64,000 bases of DNA from Campanula takesimana (GCA_026119855.1 JAOWBW010000112.1:1178001-1242000); one strand, 5' to 3'; shown: positions 31,328-43,877, numbered from the stretch's first letter. Numbers and translations are program-made. The notes: generated from the letters alone by a model not told the origin.

Positions 31328-31917
31328 GGATGGATGGAACACGGACGGATGGAGCAAAGATTTAACGGGTAACATCCGTACCTGTTGATGGTCAAAAGGG
31401 CTAGGATTAATTCTTGTTTGACTGCCATTTTTGATGATGACATTTAACACCTCATATCCTTGTTTTAGCCTTCTTGTATGTTTCTTGTTTTGATTATATG
31501 ATTTTCACACTAATTTATGTCTAATATGAAATTAAATTATTAGAATCAAGCTTGAGTTGTGCATGCTGAGGTAAAAAAAAAGTAAATAAAAATAAAACAA
31601 AACAATTGGCGATAGAGACTGCAGGCTGGCTGAAAAAGTAGCCAATATTTAATCTTTGAGAAAAGGAAAGGTATTAGTTCATTCGTCCTCAAAATATTTA
31701 ATATTTGAGGTTTATGCAGATGAACTTTAGTTGAGTATTAATATTAATATTAATCTAATTATTTTAATAAACTTTTATAAATTTTAATAATACCAAATAA
31801 TAAAATATCAAAAAACAATATTTAAAAAATGATTAAAATTACATCAACATATGTGATCAAAATTTACTTAATCATCAAAATAAAACTATATTTCCGAAAC
31901 GAGGGAGTATTTTTTGA
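31328..31917. other. AT-rich intergenic DNA, nothing recognised
   Basis: No gene or bounded element. Simple ATTAATATTAAT runs near 31740. Confidence 0.5.
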
Positions 31918-31919
31918 GG

Positions 31920-32153
31920 ACCCGGAACCGCTCCACCCAAATTAGCTCCACCCCTCCACCCAACGGCTCCGATCAAGGCCACATAGGCGAGCTCATCATC
32001 TGTGCAGCTAAAATGATTTCAATTTTTTGTGGGTCCTACCGAGCTCGGACACATCTCATCCATTGAACAAAAAAAATATGAGGTGACTCTAATCTCCACC
32101 ATTGAGTGGACCGGGGTGGAGCTAACCGCTCGGTGAAGCGGTTCGAAATCGAG
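31920..32153. mobile_element. MITE with AACCGCTCCACCC ends, copy 1
   Basis: Left end AACCGCTCCACCCAAATTAGC, with a right end carrying GGTGGAGCTAACCGCTCGG...AGCGGTT in inverted orientation. A second copy lies at 46488-46725 with the same internal AGCTCATCATCTGTGC and TTTTTTGTGGGTCC words. I could not fix the TSD or superfamily. Confidence 0.75.
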
Positions 32154-32159
32154 TATTTG

Positions 32160-33040
32160 TAAGGTGCTTTACCTTAGTGACTTCGACTAATTATATTACT
32201 GACGTATTAGAATAAATACAGTCTTTCAAACTTCTGATTTGACCTTATTTGTCTACTTAATAGCTGAATTACAATTATAAGTTCTATTTTTGTGAAACGT
32301 TTTTTGAAAACCCTAATAAATAATTCTATTGATAATTTAATTATCATTAAAAGTTTTTGAGAAAGTATTAATGTACTAATAATAATATCATCAATCACTT
32401 TTGAAATTTTATGAAAATACTTATAAATTTATTATACTTCATATAACTGAAATTACTTTTTGTAATCAATAATATAAAATTTCAAGGAGATTATAAAGTT
32501 TTTTTTTAATAAGAATTTAGTTGAGCCGGTCAATAAAATCAAAATCCGATGTACAATAGTTATTTAGTTTGTTCTTTTTTCACTATGATTTCGAGAAATT
32601 CCACTTTATTAAAGAAAAAAACCACAAAAATATTCTACTCAATTTGGGTGGCTAACTCAGATCAAACTTTTCTTCAAAAAAAAAAAAAAAAAAAGAAAGA
32701 AAGAAAAAAAAAGAGAAACTCAGGTCAAACTTTGACAAAAATATTACTGAGTTTATTATAATCTTTTTAATTAAATAGCGCCCTTGACAGGCACTCCAGA
32801 ACCCGCCAATAAACAAACTGGTCATACTTTTTTTTTAACAAGATTAAAATTGTTTTACTTGTCCATTTTTAAAATGGAAGGAGTATTTTCATATTTAAAC
32901 GTACGTCATATATAAATGCCACATTTTTTTTCATACGAATTTGGTAAAAATAAATATGTCTCCTACAAATAACAACAAATAAGAAAGCTAAATATGAATA
33001 AGAAGAAGATAAGTAAAAAAAAGAGCATAATACTCAGTGA
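32160..33040. other. AT-rich intergenic DNA, nothing recognised
   Basis: Contains poly-A runs (32675-32710). No recognisable gene. Confidence 0.5.
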
Positions 33041-33125
33041 CTATCTAACCTCCCATTCTCAACGAGTTTTGATGAGAGATGAAATGAGCTTGCCCCACCC
33101 CACTCATAAAGGAGCAAACTATTTA

Positions 33126-34307
33126 GGCTCCGTTTGTTTCGCGTAAAACAATTTTCGGAAAATGATTTCCCGTAAAATGTTTTCCGAAAAATGAAAATGT
33201 TTTCCGGAAAATGACATAAACATGTTTTTGGTTGTTTGGTAAATCTAAGGAAAATGTTTTCCGAAAATATGAAAATAATAATAATTTAATATGAGGAAAA
33301 GAATAATTATGAGAAAAAATTGAATGTGGGTGGAGATTTTGGGTTGGAGTGGGATGGGTGGTTGTGGGGGGGGGGGGTGGGTGGGTGGGGGGGGGTAGGG
33401 GTGGGTGGGTGGGGTAGGTGGGGGTGGGGAGGTGTTCAAAAATAATTTTAATATGAGTTATTTTTTTAATTTTTTTTTTTTAGGGGGGGTGGGTGGGTGG
33501 GGTGGTGAGGGTAGGGTGGGGGTAGTAGGGTAGTTGGGGGGGGGGGTGGAGGTGTTCTTTTTTTTTTAATGAATGAAAAGAAGTTTTTTTTTTTTTTTGT
33601 GGGGTGGGTGGGTGGGGTGGTGGGGTAGGGTGGGGTGCTGGGGTAGTTGGGCTGGTGGAGAATGGAGATGTTCATTTTTTTTTTAAATATGAGTGAAAAG
33701 AAGTTTTTTTTTTTTGGTGGGGCGGGGTGGTGGGGTAGGGTGGGGGTGGGGTGGGTGGTGGGGTAGTTGGGGGTGGTGGAGATGTTCATTTTTTTTTAAT
33801 ATGAGTGAAAAGATTTTTTTTTTTTTGGTGGGGTGGGGTGGGTACTGGGGTAGTTGGGGGTGGTGGAGATGTTCAATTTTTTTTTTTAATATGAGTGAAA
33901 AGAAGTTTTTTTTTTTTTTTTTTTTTGGGTGTGGTGGTGGGGTAGGGTGGGGGTGGGGTAGTGGGGGTGGTGGAGATATTCATTTTTTTTTAATATGAGT
34001 GAAAAGTTTTTTTTTTTTTTGGGTGGGGTGGTGGGGTAGGGTGGGGGTGGTGGATAGGATGGATGAAGAGGGTGGTGTTAGAGGTGTAGTGGGTAGGGTG
34101 GGGTTTTATGGAGAGTTGGGTGTGAGTGAGAGAGTTAACATTTTCCGGAAAATGATTTACTTAGTAAAAATCCGTAAGTCATTTTACTTAGAAAAGAGGG
34201 AAAACCATTTTTCGGAAAATATTTTCCTCATTTTCCGGTGCGTAACAAACACCGGAAAATGGGGAAAACATTTTCCGGAAGTTATTTTACGCGAAACAAA
34301 CGGAGCC
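33126..34307. mobile_element. PIF/Harbinger (Tourist-like) element, non-autonomous
   Basis: The termini GGCTCCGTTTGTTTCGCGTAA and its complement are near perfect, and the flanking TTA occurs on both sides (33123-33125 and 34308-34310), as expected for PIF/Harbinger. Subterminal arms are rich in TTTTCCGGAAAATG. The 1,182-bp body has no transposase; its centre is a minisatellite. ORFs across it are low-complexity Gly/Trp/Phe or Pro strings and are not genes. Confidence 0.85.
33420..34065. repeat. G-rich minisatellite, six to seven ~90-120-bp units
   Basis: Each unit is GGTGGAGATGTTC, poly-T, AATATGAGTGAAAAG, poly-T, then a run such as GGGTGGGGTGGTGGGGTAGG. Unit starts lie near 33429, 33548, 33660, 33776, 33860 and 33970. 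Units differ mainly in homopolymer length. Confidence 0.88.
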
Positions 34308-34410
34308 TTATTCTCTCAACGAGACCCGTCTCACATGTGAGACCGTCTCACACAAGTTTTTGTCTTCTCAATATCACTATATCACTGACATTACTTAATT
34401 TGGCTACTAG

Positions 34411-36089
34411 TGTAACACCCCAACTTTTCACTACTATTAAATAATAACTTATTTGAATAAATCCCAAATTCAGAATGCCCCAACGGCTACAATTAACCAC
34501 AATTCAAACTTTAACTGACATTCAAATCCAAACGGCTAGTACAAGTCACTAGCTCAAACGGTAACTAACGGAAAATAAAGACTAGAACTTAAACGCAGCG
34601 GAAAACATAACTATTAACTAACTTCTTCCAAAGGTAACTCTTATGCCGCCAAAACTTTGCGACTCTTGACCTGCTTATTTATAACCTGGAAAGAAATAAG
34701 AATGGAATGAATGAGCGAACAATGCCCAGTAAGTTCATACGGGATCCCCTCGGGTACTAAGAGGAGATAACCGAAACGAACGGTAACAAAGAATTAACAA
34801 CGAAAGGATAACTCAATGATCAAACAACCACTCAGTTTGAAAACATTGAACTTGATGAAAATCAATTCATTACTTGAAAACACGTGGCTTCAGAGACAGT
34901 TTCCAAAATCACAACTTTTACACACACTTTACTTATCTTTACTTTACTTTACTTCACTTTACTTCATTTATGGATTAAGCACGCGCTGTACCCAGGGCTC
35001 GGGTTTCTACTGACCGCACCCAAAATCGGTATATCATGATAACCTACGTTACTTCATCAAGCAACGCAAAGGGGTCCACATGTTCAACTTAGAACTATGG
35101 ATAACTGTAGGGGTCCACTTATCCGTTTCGGGATTATGGATAACTGTAATCACTTCACTTATTACAAAACTTCACTTTAAAGAGCTTTTACAAAACAAAG
35201 CTTAACTTTACCAACTTTACTTGATCACTTTTTAAAAGGTGTACATCTCACTTTAGACACCAAGTCACAATACGAATCATACACCTGATAACCCAATTGA
35301 ACAACAACAATATCAATAGGGTGGATAACAAAAGACGGTAACATTCGCAGAACGGAATAGTTTTTAAAATACTATCTAGCCACATAGATAGATTACTTTA
35401 ACAAAACAGAGATTGGGAATCCTACACAAAGGATTGAAATCAATACACAACTAAGAGCGTAATCCCTTACCTTAGCCTTGCGTTTTACTTGCTCGCTTAC
35501 TCCACTTGTATAATCTACAAACATGCAATAACTCAATCTTAGATACAAGTAACGCTATTTTACTTTCCGTCCCCAAAATACTACTTTATTTTACTAGGTT
35601 AACCTTGTGAGTAATCTCTTTGATCTACTTTAGATCAAAATCAAACTAGGGTTATACTATATGTTAACTTTATACCCAAAATATCCCTTTTTGGTCTACC
35701 AAAATACCCCTAGGGTTTAATGAATTTTATTCCCAATTAACATGTTCTAGGGTTACATTATACCCACTAAATCACTATTCCCAGATTACTATTCACAGTC
35801 ACTATTCACAGCTTAATAATCCCAGATTACTATTCACAGTCACTATTCACAGCTTAATAATCTCAGATTACTATTCACAGTCACTATTCACATCTTAATA
35901 ATCCCATATTACTATTCACAGTCACTATTCACACACTAAAAACACCTTTAGAAAACACACACTCACACACGCATAATCCACACACACAGTAAACACACAC
36001 ACACACAAATAGCACACACATAAACACACACTACTCGACACACACTCACACACTCACACACTCACAGTGTATGCACACACACACTATTA

Positions 36090-36133
<44 letters not shown>

Positions 36134-36631
36134 AAACTCATACTCACTTCATCTTCCTTGTTAATAAACCTAAACTTAAACCCTAGTTCAAACATTGTAA
36201 CTATTAGGGTTTCAAAATAATCAATTCATGATGATCATAGCTTAATGGAAAGGTGGAGAAGATAGAGATTATTAGGTCGATTACCTCCGATGAACGCGAC
36301 CACCCCTTTTCTTTCTTTTCTGTTCTCTGATCTCTCTCTCTGTGCGATCTCTCTCTCTCTGCGGTCTCTATCTCTCTGATCGCCGCCCCCTCTCCCTATT
36401 TCCCGTTCTTTTCTTTGCGGTGAGAAAATAATAGGTTTTTAGGGATTATAAAAGGGTATTTATAATAAAAGGGTTTTTGATTTCCTAATTAAAAAGTTAC
36501 AATAACCTATTGGGCTTCTATTTACAAAAGCCCGAAATAACCCAATACTTACTCTTAATTACTGAGCCCAAAATTTAATTAAATAGAGTTCACAATTAAA
36601 ATAATAAGAAGAAATTAGGCCGGGTATTACA
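34411..36631 (-). repeat. 3' LTR (2,221 bp) of the minus-strand chromovirus
   Basis: Starts TGTAACACCCC and ends CGGGTATTACA on the plus strand. It holds a ~41-bp tandem repeat (35780-35935; AGATTACTATTCACAGTCAC), CACACA microsatellites (35940-36130) and an (AT)n run (36093-36120). Confidence 0.95.
35780..35935. repeat. ~41-bp tandem repeat in LTR, about four units
   Basis: AGATTACTATTCACAGTCAC, then TATTCACAGCTTAATAATC, repeated four times with minor changes. The same array is at about 43562-43717 in the other LTR. Confidence 0.9.
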
Positions 36632-36676
36632 TTCTTACCCCCTTAAAAGAGTTTGGTCCTCCAAACTAAACGTACT

Positions 36677-37048
36677 TTAATCTTCGAACAAAGCGGGAAA
36701 CATATCACGCATTTCACTTTTGAGCTCCCACGTGGCTTCTCTTTCCGTGTGATTGCTCCACTGCACTTTTACGTACAGAATCACTCGCTTCCGCAATACT
36801 TGATCTTTACGGTCTACAACCTTCACCGACTTTTCGTCATAACTCAAGTCTTCACGAAAACGTAACTGTCTGTACTCTATGACGTGGCTTGGGTCAGCTA
36901 CGTACTTCCTCAACATCGACACGTGAAACACATTGTGCACACTAGCTAGTACAGAAGGCAAAGCCAACTTGTAGGCTACCGCTCCTATTCGTTCTAGAAT
37001 CTCGAACGGTCCCACGTATCTAGGACTTAAACTTTCCACGAATTTCAA
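36677..37048 (-). pseudogene. integrase C-terminus with chromodomain-like tail
   Basis: On the minus strand LSPRYVGPFEILERIGAVAY is the GPY/F module. The tail after residue ~85 (KVQWSNHTEREATWE) matches the chromodomain-like ending of chromoviruses, which directs insertion toward heterochromatin. It is separated from the integrase core by a frame change at 37020-37048. The stop lies just before the purine tract, where this coding region should end. Confidence 0.85.
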
Positions 37049-37619
37049 ATCGCATGACTCCCTTTGTCGGCGAGATCTTCAAGAATACGTGATCTCCTAT
37101 TTGAAACTCTAGATCGCGTCTCCGATTATCCGCATACGATTTCTGCCTACTCTGCGCAGTTAACAACCACTTGCGAATCTGTTTTACCTTATCCGACGTT
37201 ACTTGAACAATTTCGGGTCCAGTTAACTTTCGTTCACCTACTTCATCCCAACACGCAGGCGATCTACATTTTCGTCCGTACAAAGCTTCATACGGCGCCA
37301 TTCTAATACTAGAGTGGTAACTGTTGTTGTAAGCAAACTCCACTAGTGGTAAATGATCATCCCACGCTCCTTGCCAATCCAACGACGTTTCTCTCAGTAG
37401 GTCTTCAAGAGTTTGAATCGTCCTTTCTAACTGTCCGTCTGTCTGAGGATGGAACGCTGTACTCATAGTTAATTCCGTCCCCAACGCTTTCTGTAAACTC
37501 TTCCAGATATTTGATGTAAATCTCGCATCTCGATCTGACACTATAGAGACCGGTATTCCATGTAACCTCACGATTTCGTCCACATACAACTTAGCTAACT
37601 TTTCCAATGAATCAGTCAC
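37020..37619 (-). pseudogene. gypsy integrase core
   Basis: Contains VSIVSDRDARFTSNIWK and FHPQTDGQLERTIQTLEDLL, the second Asp and Glu regions of the DDE core, and the YNNSYHSSIRMAPYEALYGR block. The first Asp region lies in the sequence around 37640-37720, interrupted by a stop. Broken by frame changes at both ends. Confidence 0.88.
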
Positions 37620-37708
37620 CTTGATTGCTAGAAAGTGAGCCTATTTAGTGAGCCTATCCACTATAACCCAAATTGCATTATGACCCTTCACTTTCCTAGG
37701 AAGTCCAA

Positions 37709-38386
37709 TCACCAAATCAATAGTGATGTGCTCCCGCTTCCACTCTGGAATAGGTAGCGATTGTAGTAATTCCGCTTCACTTGCTGACATACTAAACACT
37801 TGGACATGAATTCTGCTACCTCACTCTTCATATTGTTCCACCAAAATGATTCCTTTAAATCTCTGTACATCTTAGTACTCCCAGGATGAATCGAAAATCT
37901 TGAACAGTGAGCTTCCTCAAGAATTTCCCTCTTAATACTTCCATCATTAGGCACCCAAATCCTTGATTGATACCTCATAATCCCGTCATCACCCACACGG
38001 AAATCTATCATTCCCTTTTTACTTATGGTCTTGTGGATTACTGCTAACTCCTCATCCACATTCTGAGCTTCATTGATTCTCACCAACAATGTTGGTTGAA
38101 CACTCATCTGAGCCAAATAACCTTTAACTCTAACTTCCATTTTCACCATTTCACTATTTCCCAATTTACTTACCCCTTTAGAAAACATAGCCGCTAACGA
38201 TCCATGGTTCTTTCTACTTAACGCATCTGCCACTTTATTGGCTTTTCCAGGATGATACAGAATCTTGCAATCATAATCCTTAAGTAATTCAAGCCATCTT
38301 CTCTGCCTCATATTCAACTCTTTCTGAGTGAAAATATACTTAAGACTCTTATGGTCGGTATAAATCTCACATGGCACTCCATACAA
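37709..38386 (-). pseudogene. gypsy RNase H C-terminus and integrase zinc domain
   Basis: Begins with PCEIYTDHKSLKYIFTQKEL, the end of RNase H, including NMRQRRWLELLKDYDC and KANKVADALSR. It continues to the integrase HHCC finger, HPGSTKMYRDLK...CLVCQQVK. A short gap and stop separate it from the rest of RNase H (38509-38937). Confidence 0.9.
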
Positions 38387-38389
38387 TTA

Positions 38390-38937
38390 ATGTCTCCAAA
38401 TCTTCAATGCAAACACCACGGCCGCTAACTCCAAATCATGGGTAGGATAGTTCTTCTCATGGTTCTTGAGTTGCCTAGACGCATAAGTTATCACCTTGTC
38501 ATTCTGCATCAACACACACAACCCAAACATTTCAATGAAGCATCACTATAAATTACAAAACCATGGTTGTTTGTTGGTATAGTAAGAATAGGCACAGACA
38601 CCAATCGCCTTTTAAATTCTTGAAAGTTCTTCTCGCATTCGTCCGACCATACAAACTTTATCCCTTTCGTGGTTAACTTAGTCAATGGTAGCGATAACTT
38701 CAAAAATCCTTCCACGAACCTTCGGTAATAACCCGCTAAACACAAGAAACTCCTTATTTCGCTAACAGAAGTTGGTCTCTCCCAATTTACTATAGCCTCG
38801 ATTTTCGCAGGGTCAACTGCTATCCCATTCTTAGACACCACATGCCCCAAGAACGCCACTTTCTCAAGCCAGAACTCACACTTCTTAAACTTGACATACA
38901 ACTTTTGTTCTCTCAGAATCTGCAATACTAATTTCAA
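38390..38937 (-). pseudogene. gypsy RT thumb/connection and RNase H N-terminus
   Basis: KKCEFWLEKVAFLGHVVSKN is the RT block after the active site. FVIYSDASLKCLGCV is the start of RNase H with its first catalytic Asp. The remainder of that RNase H (38390-38508, minus strand) lies in a different frame. Confidence 0.88.
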
Positions 38938-39422
38938 TGTTCTTCATGCTCCTCTTTTGACTTAGAGTACACCAAGATGTCGTCGATGAATACTATTACA
39001 CAATTGTCTAAGTACTCTTGAAATACTCTATTCATAAGATCCATAAACACAGCAGGTGCATTTGTCAATCCAAACGGCATTACCAGGAACTCATAGTGCC
39101 CATACCTCGTCCTAAAAGCCGTCTTTGCCACATCTTCCTTTTTCACTCTCAACTGATGGTAACCCGAACGCAGATTAATCTTAGAGAAATAACATGCACC
39201 CTGGAGTTGATCAAACAAATCATCGATTCTAGGTAAAGGATACTTATTCTTAATCGTTGCATGGTTTAACTCCCGATAGTCAATACATAACCTCATTGAC
39301 CCATCCTTCTTCTTTACAAATAATACCGGCGCACCCCACGGTGATGAACTTGGCCTAATCAGACCCTTGTCCAATAACTCTTGTAACTGTTCCTTTAACT
39401 CTTTAAGTTCCGGCGGAGCCAC
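38934..39422 (-). pseudogene. gypsy reverse transcriptase core
   Basis: Contains LRPSSSPWGAPVLFVKKKDG-type sequence, YRELNHATIKNKYPLPRIDD, MPFGLTNAPAVFMDLMNRVF and the active site VFIDDILVYSK. All catalytic Asp residues of this segment look intact, although NLRSGYHQL has Asn where DLRSGYHQL is usual, which would remove the first catalytic Asp. The frame change to the downstream segment is at 38934-38937. Confidence 0.9.
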
Positions 39423-39551
39423 CCTATATGGTGCTCTCGAAATCGGTGCAGTCTCTGGTGCTAAATCTATTGAAAACTCTACTCGCTCCGATGGTGTTCC
39501 CGGTAAGTCCTCAGGGAAAACATCTTTAAAATCCCTTACTATGGAAAGAGA

Positions 39552-39941
39552 TTATATGGTCACTTCTTTCTTACTTGACTCACTAACATACGCTAGAAGG
39601 ACCTCACAACCCTTCCTTAACAGTTTACGAGCCTTCATTACAAAAATCAGATCGGTCAGGACTCTCGGTTTCGATCCTTGAAAATAGAATCTTTCTCCAG
39701 AGGGTAATTCGAAGTTTACTTCCTTTTTAAAACAGTCTACTTTGGCATGATATGCAGCGAACCAATCCATTACCAATATCACATCAAATTCTTCGATTTC
39801 CAAGCTAATGAGATCAACCTCAAGCTTTTTCCCGTCCACTTTCAAAGGACACTTCCTATATATAGACGTACCAGGGATCGATTCTCTAGTTTGAATATCT
39901 ATAACTAAAGAATTCTCTAACGCCTCAGGAATTAAATTCAT
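39552..39941 (-). pseudogene. gypsy protease region
   Basis: VDLISLEIEEFDVILVMDWF and AAYHAKVDCFKKEVNF are the conserved blocks after the protease active site. The DTGA-type active-site segment should lie around 39950-40000 and is not in an open frame. A gap with stops (39423-39551) separates this from RT. Confidence 0.78.
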
Positions 39942-40159
39942 TTCTTAGCTAAGCAATCATTTGGCACTTTTCATCAGAACTTTGCCCTTTGGCGTCGTTC
40001 TTATTACCATCCATTTGGTTTCCATGACCTTTTTACTCTGGTACTTACTAGCAGTACTGTCCTTTTTACGATCCTCAGTAGCCTTCCGCTTATTGCTATT
40101 CCCATCGCGGTTCTAGCTTCCCTTAAATCCAGTCGACTCCTTCTCAGTTGATTTTTTTT

Positions 40160-41430
40160 CTCGCTTGCTGCGATAACTATCCGCTTCTTACTCCACTATC
40201 CTTACCCTATCCAACGCTTGATCATAGGTTGATAGCATTAACGGAGTAATTCTGTATCTGATTCGGTCGTTCAAACCATATTCAAACTTTCGGGCTTTCT
40301 GCTCTTCATCATCGAAGATCAATGGGCAAATTCTAACAAATCGGTGAATCTAGCAACATAGTCGTCCACCTTCGTACTTCCTTGAGTTAGCATCATAAAC
40401 TCAGACACTCTGGCGTTTCGAACACTTGCCGGATAATATGATACTATCATTAGTATCATGAATACGAAGCGTTTTCACGCACTCTCATACTATAGATCGT
40501 CTCCACAGACTAACATTCAATTTATAGGTCATTCACTAGACCATTGGTCGCTTCAATCAACCGTCACTATCTTCATTAGTCAACTTTACTAGACTTATTG
40601 GTCGTTTCATTAGATCGTTACTATCTTCATCGGTCATTTCAATAGACCAATCTTACCTATTCCAGGTTAACTCTCACATTCAACACTATTGCTCATGCCA
40701 GCACAAGCATTGCTACTATGCTTAATATTTTCACATAAATAGGCCGTCCCCAAAGGACGTAACTTTTACAAACGATCGGTTTACTAAATCTCTGGTCGTT
40801 TCAATAGACCAACTCTACTTAGCGAAGACATTTCGCTAGACTTTACTTACTATCAGGCCGATTCACTAGACCTACTTTCATTCACACTTGGCCGTTTCAA
40901 TAAGCCATTTACTTTTGCACTTGACCGTTTCAATAGGTCACTTTATTCTTGTTTCGATCATTTCACTAGACCAAAACTAATTTCACTTTGGCCGTTTCAA
41001 TAAGCCAATTAATACTCATGGTCTTTTCACTTGACCAGTACTTCTTTGTTCTAAATAGCTCACCCGTCATAAAACTTAAGAACAAGACAATTAACAAAGC
41101 TATTTGCTTAAATGAATCATAACTTTTACTACGAGGATCTTCTTGGAATAAAGGTTAACAAAACAAAATTCTAGTATTTTTCTCTAAACTAGAACTAACT
41201 ATCAATACTCTAAATAAGAATAAACTCTATGTCCCACTTTTCAATCATGGAACACCTTCCAAGGCTTTCCCTTAGGCCTTCCACTTGGCACCCTTGGAAC
41301 TCCCTTAGAACCTCTGGGCCTACGAACCGGTACCATTTGTGGTTTATCATCATCAATTTCAATTGGATTGGATTCGTTGCCTTTAAGGTTGATATCTACT
41401 TCCTTGATTTCATTATCAGCTACCAATTAT
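40160..41430 (-). pseudogene. gypsy gag, split by a repeat-rich segment
   Basis: Minus strand 40440-40170 gives the retrotransposon Gag core (TQGSTKVDDYVARFTDLLEF-like, then YDQALDRVRI). 41426-41241 gives PQMVPVRRPRGSKGVPR, the Pro/Arg-rich N-terminal region found ahead of Gag in these elements. Between them 40450-41230 has no Gag homology and is filled with short hairpins. No complete Gag can be made. Confidence 0.7.
40520..41045. repeat. array of short hairpins with a GTTTCAATA-type loop
   Basis: About a dozen irregularly spaced units of the form stem, (G/A)TTTCA(A/C)TA loop, complementary stem. Examples: TGGTC/GACCA (40793-40811), TGACC/GGTCA (40921-40939), TGGC/GCCA (40889-40907 and 40987-41005), TGGTC/GACCA (41019-41037), and TAGCGA/TCGCTA (40839-40855) with a different loop. 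Coordinates are by eye, within a few bases. Confidence 0.75.
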
Positions 41431-42180
41431 TCCTCATTTGGTATTTCATTACCTATGAGTGTGGTCCGGTTAAGCTCTCTAGCCTTTTCTTCCTTGAGCT
41501 CTTTCAGCTCATAATACTACTGATAGGCCTCTTCTCTGACCTCCGGGTAGTACCTATCATTCTGACTCGTAGTCTCTTTTACTTCTTCTAACTCTTTCCT
41601 AACATCTAACCAAGCCTCCTATCTCGCATCCATTTTCCCATGCAAGACTCACCTTGGCCTTTTCAGCTTTTAATTCTCCTTTCAGCTTCAGGATTTTGAG
41701 TGCATACCTCTGGATCACTCTTTGCTTAATCGTTCTATACTTCAAGTTCATTTTCGAGTTTCTTCTGAGTCCGTCCATAACTTACAGTTTGGACATAACT
41801 ATTATCAGTACCATATAACCCAAGGGTATATGACCATAACCATTATTTGCATAAGCAACTTAAAGTGATAACATTATAGTGTAATCCTTCAAGTTTCATT
41901 CCCAAAGTGTTCACTTATAATCCTTTATATTCCTCTATATTCCTCGAGGAAATCTTGTCTTAGGTTCTTTCCTAAAATAGTAAGTTTCTACAAAAGCAAA
42001 GTTTTCAAACTTAGAAAGTTTCCCAAAATGGAAAGTTTCCCTAAATAGCAGGTTTCCTCCATTAGTGCTTCCCAAAATACTTTGTTCTTATCAGAGTTCT
42101 AAAGCCGAACATCGTTAAGTACTACTTCTCCCAATAGTCTTAACTTCTAAGTCTGAGTCTCCCAAGTAATCTTAAACCGG
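41431..42180 (-). other. chromovirus leader and gag 5' region, no intact frame
   Basis: Between the primer-binding site and the first recognisable gag block. Several stops in all minus-strand frames; nothing further recognised. Confidence 0.5.
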
Positions 42181-42195
42181 GGCTCTGATACCAAC
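42181..42195 (-). other. primer-binding site, initiator-Met tRNA
   Basis: GGCTCTGATACCAAC on the plus strand is the reverse complement of GTTGGTATCAGAGCC and abuts the 5' LTR. Confidence 0.9.
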
Positions 42196-43877
42196 TGTAA
42201 CACCCCAACTTTTCACTACTATTAAATAATAACTTATTTGAATAAATCCCAAATTCAGAATGCCCCAACGGCTACAATTAACCACAATTCAAACTTTAAC
42301 TGACATTCAAATCCAAACGGCTAGTACAAGTCACTAGCTCAAACGGTAACTAACGGAAAATAAAGACTAGAACTTAAACGCAGCGGAAAACATAACTATT
42401 AACTAACTTCTTCCAAAGGTAACTCTTATGCCGCCAAAACTTTGCGACTCTTGACCTGCTTATTTATAACCTGGAAAGAAATAAGAATGGAAGGAATGAG
42501 CGAACAATGCCCAGTAAGTTCATACGGGATCCCCTCGGGTACTAAGAGGAGATAACCGAAACGAACGGTAACAAAGAATTAACAACGAAAGGATAACTCA
42601 ATGATCAAACAACCACTCAGTTTGAAAACATTTAACTTGATGAAAATCAATTCATTACTTGAAAACACGTGGCTTCAGAGACAGTTTCCAAAATCACAAC
42701 TTTTACACACACTTTACTTATCTTTACTTTACTTTACTTCACTTTACTTCATTTAGGGATTAAGCACGCGCTGTACCCAGGGCTCGGGTTTCTACTGACC
42801 GCACCCAAAATCGGTATATCATGATAACCTACGTTACTTCATCAAGCAACGCAAAGGGGTCCACATGTTCAACTTAGAACTATGGATAACTGTAGGGGTC
42901 CACTTATCCGTTTCGGGATTATGGATAACTGTAATCACTTCACTTATTACAAAACTTCACTTTAAAGAGCTTTTACAAAACAAAGCTTAACTTTACCAAC
43001 TTTACTTGATCACTTTTTAAAAGGTGTACATCTCACTTTAGACACCAAGTCACAATACGAATCATACACCTGATAACCCAATTGAACAACAACAATATCA
43101 ATAGGGTGGATAACAAAAGACGGTAACATTCGCAGAACGGAATAGTTTTTAAAATACTATCTAGCCACATAGATAGATTACTTTAACAAAACAGAGATTG
43201 GGAATCCTACACAAAGGATTGAAATCAATACACAACTAAGAGCGTAATCCCTTACCTTAGCCTTGCGTTTTACTTGCTCGCTTACTCCACTTGTATAATC
43301 TACAAACATGCAATAACTCAATCTTAGATACAAGTAACGCTATTTTACTTTCCGTCCCCAAAATACTACTTTATTTTACTAGGTTAACCTTGTGAGTAAT
43401 CTCTTTGATCTACTTTAGATCAAAATCAAACTAGGGTTATACTATATGTTAACTTTATACCCAAAATATCCCTTTTTGGTCTACCAAAATACCCCTAGGG
43501 TTTAATGAATTTTATTCCCAATTAACATGTTCTAGGGTTACATTATACCCACTAAATCACTATTCCCAGATTACTATTCACAGTCACTATTCACAGCTTA
43601 ATAATCCCAGATTACTATTCACAGTCACTATTCACAGCTTAATAATCTCAGATTACTATTCACAGTCACTATTCACATCTTAATAATCCCATATTACTAT
43701 TCACAGTCACTATTCACACACTAAAAACACCTTTAGAAAACACACACTCACACACGCATAATCCACACACACAGTAAACACACACACACACAAATAGCAC
43801 ACACATAAACACACACTACTCGACACACACTCACACACTCACACACTCACAGTGTATGCACACACACACTATTACTC

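Larger units (their letters stand above)
33045..34360. mobile_element. small GAGACCGTCTCACAC MITE, split by the PIF element
   Basis: 33045-33125 and 34308-34360 together match the intact MITE at 50348-50500 (shared words CAACGAG, CCCATAAAG-like, GAGACCGT(C/T)TCACACAAG). The left arm is more eroded. The PIF/Harbinger element sits between the halves. Confidence 0.7.

Noticed and set aside
33693..33998. Gly/Trp-rich 101-aa ORF and Pro/Thr-rich antisense ORFs
   Set aside because: Low-complexity translation of the G-rich minisatellite.
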